From: an uncultured Ruminococcus sp.
GTDB taxonomy: Bacteria > Bacillota > Clostridia > Oscillospirales > Ruminococcaceae
NCBI GenBank assembly: GCA_900545125.1
Contig: UQXS01000087.1
Location: forward strand, 1 to 9,561
Length of the DNA: 9,561 bases
Direction: 5' to 3'
This document shows positions 6,393 to 9,561 of the stretch, one piece after another. The translations under genes were made by a program, and so were the position numbers. How positions within the stretch are numbered: position 1 is the stretch's first letter; the number at the start of each line of letters is the position of its first letter. The notes below the pieces were generated by a model. That model was not told the DNA's origin, searched no databases, and worked only from the letters and a program-made list of their open reading frames with translations.

Positions 6393-7238
6393 TTAAAACA
6401 GCCCACGCACATCGTCAAGTGTCATATCGGGATGCAGTGCAAGATTGATGCCGAAAGCTATAAGCTGTGATGCTCTTTCAGTAAGGCGGTCTATATCTCG
6501 TGGAGTTACCAGCATATTGGGCGTTTCCGCTTTTGGCATAATTCCTGTAAGACTGCGCACAATAGTGTACATATCCACAACAGTCGGAACGCCTATGGCT
6601 ATAACGGGAATACCGAAGATCTTCTCCGAAAGTTCCTTTCGTGCGTTTGATACGCCGCTGCCGGGTGAAATGCCGGAGTCGGATATTTGTATGGTAGTTC
6701 CCAGGCGGCTTATATCAGAACAGGCAAGAGCATCCACGGCGATTATTCCGGCAGGATGTATCTGCCGAACGATAGCTCTGACCATTTCGGATGTCTCTAT
6801 ACCCGTCTGACCGAGAACTCCGCCGGCAAAGGCACTGACCGGACGCAGTGATGTAAGAAACTGCTCCTCCTCGCTGTCAAGCTCGTCACGGAGATGACGG
6901 GTAGCAAGTATCTTGGCAGTGACCTGCGGTCCGAGAGCATCCGGCGTTATATCATTGTTTCCGAGACCGGCAACAAGAATTTCGCCGTCCGGTATCAGAT
7001 TTCTGATTTCTCCGGCAAGTTCCAGGGTCATCTGTTCATAGTCGTCGGAGAAGCGGCTAAGACTTGAACTTTCAAGAGTGATATATTTACCTTTTCCCTT
7101 TCCGAGGGAATCAAGGCAGCTGTCGTCGTCAATAACAATTTCGGTTATACTGAAGGATTCTCCACGTGTCAGGCGGTGTACGCCTTTCGGCAGCGAACGG
7201 TCAGAAAAGCTTTCAACTGCAAGATCAGTACGATACAT
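6393..7238 (-). CDS. gpr: Germination protease GPR (peptidase A25)
   Basis: 281 residues. GPR starts degradation of small acid-soluble spore proteins during germination; it is made in the forespore as a zymogen. The sequence carries the family blocks YRTDLAVES at the N-terminus, GLGNNDITPDALGP (91-104, Asp100), RPVSAFAGGVLGQTGIETS (132-150), AVDALA (167-172, Asp169), TTIQISDSGISPGSGV (181-196), IPVIAIGVPTVVD (210-222) and MLVTPRDID (242-250). Asp100 and Asp169 correspond to the two essential aspartates. I chose the ATG at 7238 because GGAGG (7248-7244) is 5 nt upstream; the ATG at 7250 overlaps it. The protein is clearly shorter than Bacillus GPR (about 370 residues): almost no propeptide precedes RTDLAVE, and the region before MLVTP is missing. 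It is divergent from rpsT, a conserved Firmicutes arrangement. I see no clear sigma-F or sigma-G promoter. Confidence 0.95.
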   Translation of the reverse strand: MYRTDLAVESFSDRSLPKGVHRLTRGESFSITEIVIDDDSCLDSLGKGKGKYITLESSSLSRFSDDYEQMTLELAGEIRNLIPDGEILVAGLGNNDITPDALGPQVTAKILATRHLRDELDSEEEQFLTSLRPVSAFAGGVLGQTGIETSEMVRAIVRQIHPAGIIAVDALACSDISRLGTTIQISDSGISPGSGVSNARKELSEKIFGIPVIAIGVPTVVDMYTIVRSLTGIMPKAETPNMLVTPRDIDRLTERASQLIAFGINLALHPDMTLDDVRGLF

Positions 7239-7319
7239 AATTACCTCCATAAAGAAATATTTGTATATATTGCAATAAATGAATGAAAAAATTTATCGAA
7301 AAATTTCCGGTTTTGCCTA

Positions 7320-7348
7320 TTGAAAATCAATAAGAAAAATGTTATAAT
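7320..7348 (+). promoter_or_regulatory. Sigma-A promoter of rpsT
   Basis: The -35 TTGAAA (7320-7325) and -10 TATAAT (7343-7348) are 17 bp apart: one mismatch from consensus. Start of transcription is expected near 7355, giving a leader of about 120 nt before the S20 start codon. Confidence 0.88.
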
Positions 7349-7365
7349 AAATAATGTCTCAGTAT

Positions 7366-7452
7366 GATAAGTGTGCGTTGCACTTATCGGGAGCATATAA
7401 AACCTATATGTGCTCTATTATCTGCAAAATGCGGAAAAGTATTCATTCCGCA
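7366..7452 (+). promoter_or_regulatory. Structured rpsT leader with three hairpins
   Basis: Three successive stem-loops fill the leader: GATAAGTG/CACTTATC (7366-7373/7381-7388); a 9-pair stem with one T-G wobble beginning GAGCA/TGCTC (7391-7399/7407-7415); and TGCGGAA/TTCCGCA (7430-7436/7446-7452). The last ends 6 nt before the ribosome binding site. No T tract follows any of them. S20 is known to control its own translation in E. coli, so an autoregulatory leader is plausible but unproven here. Confidence 0.5.
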
Positions 7453-7474
7453 CAGTTCAAGGAGGTGTAACAAA

Positions 7475-7735
7475 ATGCCAAATATCAAATCTGCAAAGAA
7501 GAGAGTTAAGGTAAACAAGACAAAGGCTGCTGCTAATAAGGCAAGAAAGTCTAATCTCAAGACAATGCTCAAAAAGGCTGATATCGCTGTTTCAACAGGT
7601 GCTGATAACAAGGAAGAGGCTATCAGAGTAGCTATCAAGAGAGTTGACCAGGCTTGTGCAAAGGGTCTTATGCATAAGAATGCAGCTGCAAGAAAGAAGT
7701 CTCAGCTTGCTAAGAAGCTCAATGCTGCCGACTGA
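7475..7735 (+). CDS. rpsT: 30S ribosomal protein S20
   Basis: 86 residues, very rich in Lys, Ala and Arg, matching the small helical S20 that binds the 5' and 3' minor domains of 16S rRNA. The start is PNIKSAKKRV, typical of S20, and the segment NKARKSNLKTMLKK plus HKNAAARKKSQLAKKL near the end are family hallmarks. The ATG at 7475 has a strong AAGGAGGTG (7459-7467) with GGAGG 9 nt away; an in-frame upstream ATG at 7364 lies within the structured leader and lacks such a site. Codon use is strongly biased (AAG, GCT, AAC), unlike the neighbours, as expected for a highly expressed gene. It has its own promoter and terminator and is divergent from gpr. Confidence 0.97.
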   Translation: MPNIKSAKKRVKVNKTKAAANKARKSNLKTMLKKADIAVSTGADNKEEAIRVAIKRVDQACAKGLMHKNAAARKKSQLAKKLNAAD

Positions 7736-7760
7736 AATGTCTTTTAAAATACAGCAATGG

Positions 7761-7797
7761 ATTCCCTCTGTGAAATTATTCACAGGGGAATTTTTTT
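7761..7797 (+). terminator. Intrinsic terminator of rpsT
   Basis: The stem is ATTCCC/GGGAAT (7761-7766/7786-7791) and CTGTGAA/TTCACAG (7768-7774/7779-7785), separated by one bulged T, with loop ATTA. It is followed by seven T residues (7791-7797). It lies 26 nt after the rpsT stop codon. Confidence 0.92.
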
Positions 7798-7821
7798 GAT
7801 AAATTTCTGCAATTTTTTTTA

Positions 7822-7850
7822 TTGACATTGACAAATTAATAGTATATAAT
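7822..7850 (+). promoter_or_regulatory. Full-consensus sigma-A promoter
   Basis: TTGACA (7822-7827) and TATAAT (7845-7850) with exactly 17 bp between, a perfect match. A second TTGACA follows immediately (7828-7833), but its spacing to the -10 (11 bp) is too short. An A/T-rich run (7811-7821) lies just upstream like an UP element. Transcription start is expected near 7857, about 39 nt before the zinc-ribbon gene. Confidence 0.9.
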
Positions 7851-7895
7851 AAAATCAGACTTTAATTTTAAAGTTATTAAAAGGAGGTTGAATTT

Positions 7896-9521
7896 ATGTT
7901 TTGCAATAAATGCGGAAAAGAACTGAAAGAAAATGCAAAATTTTGCTCTGCCTGCGGAAGTAAAGTGGATGATACCAATATCACACAGATTCAGCAGCAG
8001 GATATCACCGACGCTTTTTCTGACGACGGCAGCGAAAAAACTGTCTATCTGCCGGAAGAAAATCCAGATAATCAGCCGGAATCTATCGGTCAGTCCGATT
8101 TCTTCGGCGACTCCCCTACCGAACTGATACGTAACGACGATTTTAACAATGCCGATATTCAGGAGGAAGATCTCAGCGACGATCCTTCATCTCTTGACGA
8201 TGACGATCAGTACGGACAATCAGAAACCGTTATCCTCAGAAAAGATGAAACACAAACAGCGGAAGAAGAACAGACACAGCTCTATGAGCAGATACCCGGC
8301 GACCAGCCGGCTATGATCGGCGATGAAGAAGATCAGTACGGAAGATCCGAAACGGTTATCCTCAGAAAAAATGACGAACAGCAGCCGGAATCTGATCCAT
8401 TTCAGCCTGAAAGAGAAATCCCACGTCAGAACGACAGCGCTCTTACCGGAATGAATACAGTTCCTTTTCAGCAGAATCAATATAATGGCGGATATCCGCC
8501 TCAGCAGCAGTTCCCTCAGCCGGGAATGGAACAGTTCGTTCCGCCTGTTATGCCGGAAGGAAAAAATGCCGCTCCGGTAAAAGTCGGCAAGGGAAGAATT
8601 TTCGGAGCTTCTGCAGTCGCTTTCTTCACAATAATCTTTCTTATCGTGATGAGCATTCTTGTATGCTTCAAGCTCGGAGCATCCGGCAGTACGTTGAATG
8701 ACCGTATTCAGGAAATCAATCTTAATACGGTGCTCAATGCGGAGTTCGACGGCAAGGATGTTACAGAAAATCTCTACGATACAATAGGCTTCGGCAGCGT
8801 TACGCACGGAAATGCCAATATCAGCGATTTCAAGGAATTCCTCAAAAAATCTGATATCCTTGAATACGCCGGGGAAAATGTTAAGAATTACGCAGATTAT
8901 ATTCTCGCAGGCGAAGGAAAAGATCCTTCCATAACCTCAGAGGATATTACATATGATTTCTTCGGCGAAAATAATGACGCCGCTGACGAGGTGTTCGGCT
9001 ATACCTTTGCAAAGAAGGATCTTAAAGAAATTCAGAGTAATCTGGAGGGCGAAGATGTTGATGAAAATCTCTCAATAAAGGAATGGGAGAAAGAAGCCGG
9101 CATCGGATTCGGCAGCATAAGCTACCTTGTTTCATATATTACTGTCGGAATTCTTGCCGCACTGGTGGTTGTTCTGCTCATATGGATACTTATTATCGTT
9201 GATAAAAAAGCCCGTCACGTAATGGGATTCTTCGGAAATATTCTGTTTATCTCCGGTCTTGCCGTGTTTGTATGCGGACTCGGCATTACGGCAGGTATGA
9301 TGATTGCATTCTCGCTCACAAGCAATGTTGCATTCTATCTTGTATCAAATCTCCTGCTTAATTTCGGTATTCTTGCTCTTATCATCGGATTTTCAGAGCT
9401 TCTTTTCGGATTTATATTCAAGAAAATCGGCAAGAAAATCAAAAGAAAAAATAAACTTGCAGAAAAAACAGCTCCGGTAAATCAGAACGCCGCACCTGTT
9501 CCTGCTTATAATTATAACTAA
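7896..9521 (+). CDS. Zinc-ribbon membrane protein of unknown function
   Basis: 541 residues. An N-terminal zinc ribbon (residues 3-20, Cys3, Cys6, Cys17, Cys20 as CxxC...CxxC) is followed by a long acidic, Gln/Pro-rich cytoplasmic linker (about 24-230). The linker holds two copies of DQYGxSETVILRK (104-116 and 146-158) and similar Thr-centred motifs. One transmembrane helix (about 236-258) leads to a polar domain (about 260-405), probably outside the cell. Three more helices follow (about 408-435, 445-470, 477-508), then a Lys-rich stretch and a short Ala/Pro/Asn tail. Four helices would put both ends in the cytoplasm. The start has AAGGAGG 8 nt upstream. I do not recognise the membrane part; proteins with this zinc ribbon plus membrane design are common in Clostridia and mostly uncharacterised. 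It is transcribed from its own strong promoter; the next gene lies outside the window. Confidence 0.85.
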   Translation: MFCNKCGKELKENAKFCSACGSKVDDTNITQIQQQDITDAFSDDGSEKTVYLPEENPDNQPESIGQSDFFGDSPTELIRNDDFNNADIQEEDLSDDPSSLDDDDQYGQSETVILRKDETQTAEEEQTQLYEQIPGDQPAMIGDEEDQYGRSETVILRKNDEQQPESDPFQPEREIPRQNDSALTGMNTVPFQQNQYNGGYPPQQQFPQPGMEQFVPPVMPEGKNAAPVKVGKGRIFGASAVAFFTIIFLIVMSILVCFKLGASGSTLNDRIQEINLNTVLNAEFDGKDVTENLYDTIGFGSVTHGNANISDFKEFLKKSDILEYAGENVKNYADYILAGEGKDPSITSEDITYDFFGENNDAADEVFGYTFAKKDLKEIQSNLEGEDVDENLSIKEWEKEAGIGFGSISYLVSYITVGILAALVVVLLIWILIIVDKKARHVMGFFGNILFISGLAVFVCGLGITAGMMIAFSLTSNVAFYLVSNLLLNFGILALIIGFSELLFGFIFKKIGKKIKRKNKLAEKTAPVNQNAAPVPAYNYN

Positions 9522-9561
9522 AAAATCTCTCTCGAATTTGAGATAATGTCATGAATTTTAT

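Noticed and set aside
7251..7319. Sigma-F or sigma-G promoter for gpr on the minus strand
   Set aside because: The region is AT-rich and gives several partial matches, but none with both -35 and -10 at proper spacing.
7364..7474. In-frame upstream extension of rpsT by 37 codons
   Set aside because: It lies in the hairpin leader, and S20 proteins begin with the MPNIKSAKKR-type start that has the strong ribosome binding site.
8220..8807. 195-codon minus-strand frame inside the zinc-ribbon gene
   Set aside because: Antisense to a gene with strong promoter, ribosome binding site and zinc ribbon; composition looks like a shadow.
9525..9544. Terminator after the zinc-ribbon gene
   Set aside because: ATCTC/GAGAT is only 5 bp with a long loop and no T run before the window ends; evidence is insufficient.

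Overview
The window looks like chromosomal DNA of a Gram-positive, low-to-mid GC anaerobe of class Clostridia, most likely a Ruminococcus-type member of the Oscillospiraceae. The reasons are strong AGGAGG-type ribosome binding sites, near-consensus sigma-A promoters, sporulation-lineage genes (ytaF, gpr), the divergent gpr/rpsT arrangement known from Firmicutes, and a secreted protein with a long Thr/Glu/Pro linker. I infer the genus from style, not from a database match.

Layout. (1) Positions 1-201: an intergenic fold-back repeat of about 155 bp with nested inverted arms, resembling a MITE, then a small hairpin touching the first ribosome binding site. (2) 202-4257, + strand: a probable operon of a YcxB-like two-helix membrane protein, gyrA (DNA gyrase subunit A, TTG start), and a calcineurin-like metallophosphoesterase (GTG start). 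It has tight spacing and ends in a strong terminator. (3) 4270-4881, - strand: ytaF, a polytopic sporulation membrane protein related to the MntP family. (4) 4882-5398: a 517-bp AT-rich intergenic region full of palindromes, including a three-copy TGTAACT array, leading to a sigma-A promoter with an extended -10. (5) 5399-6377, + strand: a secreted SleB-type cell wall hydrolase and its terminator. (6) 6393-7238, - strand: gpr, the germination protease, in an unusually compact form. (7) 7320-7797, + strand: rpsT (ribosomal protein S20) with a near-consensus promoter, a leader of three successive hairpins and a strong terminator. (8) 7822-9521, + strand: a zinc-ribbon membrane protein of unknown function behind a perfect TTGACA-17-TATAAT promoter.

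How the genes relate. gyrA and rpsT are housekeeping genes for DNA supercoiling and the 30S ribosome. ytaF, gpr and possibly the SleB-type hydrolase point to spore formation or germination, or to the remnant of that ability. The YcxB-like protein and the zinc-ribbon protein are envelope proteins of unknown role. I see no mobile-element genes, CRISPR array, tRNA or rRNA, and no clear new multi-gene system. The most unusual signals are the repeated Thr-Val-x-Leu motifs in the zinc-ribbon protein, the structured rpsT leader, the compact GPR, and the palindrome-rich region upstream of the hydrolase.
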